NCBI GenBank assembly: GCA_030620375.1
Contig: JAUXEW010000047.1
Span: 1 to 14,104 of the forward strand
Source of the DNA: Desulfobacteraceae bacterium
GTDB taxonomy: Bacteria > Desulfobacterota > Desulfobacteria > Desulfobacterales > UBA5616
Length of the DNA: 14,104 nt
Direction of reading: 5' to 3'
The notes below the pieces were generated by a model. It made no database searches, was not told where the DNA came from, and was given only the letters and a program-made list of their open reading frames with translations. Both the position numbers and the translations under genes were made by a program. Below are positions 13,914 through 14,104 of the stretch, piece after piece. Position 1 is the first letter of the stretch, and every line of letters begins with the position of its first letter.

Positions 13914-14104
13914 ATGAAGGGCCTTGACTTATCTGAAACCTATTTTATGACGCATGGGATGCCGATGATTCAAGAGAGATTCGGGCCTCATGCAGAACGT
14001 ATCGCGGCCGGATTGGTGGGAGACGGTTCCGAATGTTTTGGTTTTGATGATGACATATCTAAAGATCATGACTGGGGGCCGGGGTTTTGTATATGGCTGA
14101 CTGA
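13914..14104 (+). CDS. nucleotidyltransferase-like DUF4037/DUF4125-type protein, 3' end outside window
   Basis: Only the first 63 codons are present. After ATG 13914 the product reads MKGLDLSETYFMTHGMPMIQ, then a segment with GSECFGFDDDISKDHDWGP. The Gly-Ser followed by spaced acidic residues (GSE...DD...DHDWG) is the pattern of the MNT-like nucleotidyltransferase domain in DUF4037 proteins, which are commonly fused to DUF4125 in Desulfobacterota. The family has no established substrate. It begins 14 bases after the TPR gene with no clear Shine-Dalgarno, so coupling is likely and it belongs to the same transcription unit. The frame is open to the window edge; the remaining ~80% of the protein cannot be judged. 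Confidence 0.7.
   Translation, partial: MKGLDLSETYFMTHGMPMIQERFGPHAERIAAGLVGDGSECFGFDDDISKDHDWGPGFCIWLT

Noticed and set aside
1..14104. CRISPR arrays, tRNA, rRNA, transposase genes
   Set aside because: No regularly spaced repeat array, no cloverleaf-like or rRNA-like sequence, and no transposase or integrase motif was seen on reading the window.

Overview
The window looks like chromosomal DNA from a strictly anaerobic member of the Desulfobacterota, probably a sulfate reducer of the Desulfobacterales. This rests on a membrane redox pair of the HdrDE/DsrMK/TmcCB/HmcEF type flanked by single-domain response regulators, a histidine kinase/NtrC-type sigma-54 activator pair, a Cys-rich GcvH-like protein of a kind I associate with this group, and moderate-to-low GC with AT-rich intergenic DNA. 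This assignment is inferred from gene content; no rRNA or marker gene is present.

Layout. (1) 1-363: AT-rich, non-coding, with repeated TGTCTCA words, leading into a small helical protein (364-591). (2) 697-4256, all +: a CheY-like receiver, a five-helix NarI/HdrE-like cytochrome b subunit, an HdrD/DsrK/TmcB-like iron-sulfur subunit (8-nt overlap with the previous gene) and a second CheY-like receiver. This reads as a membrane electron-transfer module with its own signalling proteins. (3) 4539-8020, all +: a soluble histidine kinase with a Rossmann-like N-terminus and a Cys/His-bearing PAS domain, a complete NtrC-type activator (GAFTGA present) and an archaemetzincin protease. Tandem hairpins at 8036-8125 end this unit. 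(4) 8133-9056, -: a convergent gene for a GcvH-like protein with two identically spaced four-Cys motifs. It has a strong Shine-Dalgarno and a good -24/-12 (sigma-54) promoter at 9163-9179. (5) 9057-9751: about 700 bases without a gene, containing that promoter, a possible activator site and a second copy of the 42-base hairpin repeat found at 8084. (6) 9752 to the right edge, all +: a DjlA-like TerB/J-domain protein, a MoxR/CobS-like AAA+ ATPase, a CobT-like VWA protein, a TPR protein and the start of a nucleotidyltransferase-like (DUF4037/DUF4125-type) protein cut by the window end.

How the parts may work together. Region 2 probably moves electrons between a membrane quinone or cytochrome pool and a cytoplasmic thiol/disulfide or Fe-S partner. 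The kinase/NtrC pair is the only complete sigma-54 regulatory system visible, and the only good sigma-54 promoter lies in front of the GcvH-like gene, so a direct regulatory link is plausible but inferred. Region 6 is the best candidate for an undescribed system: an AAA+/VWA remodelling pair with a J-domain co-chaperone, a TPR adaptor and a nucleotidyltransferase-like enzyme.
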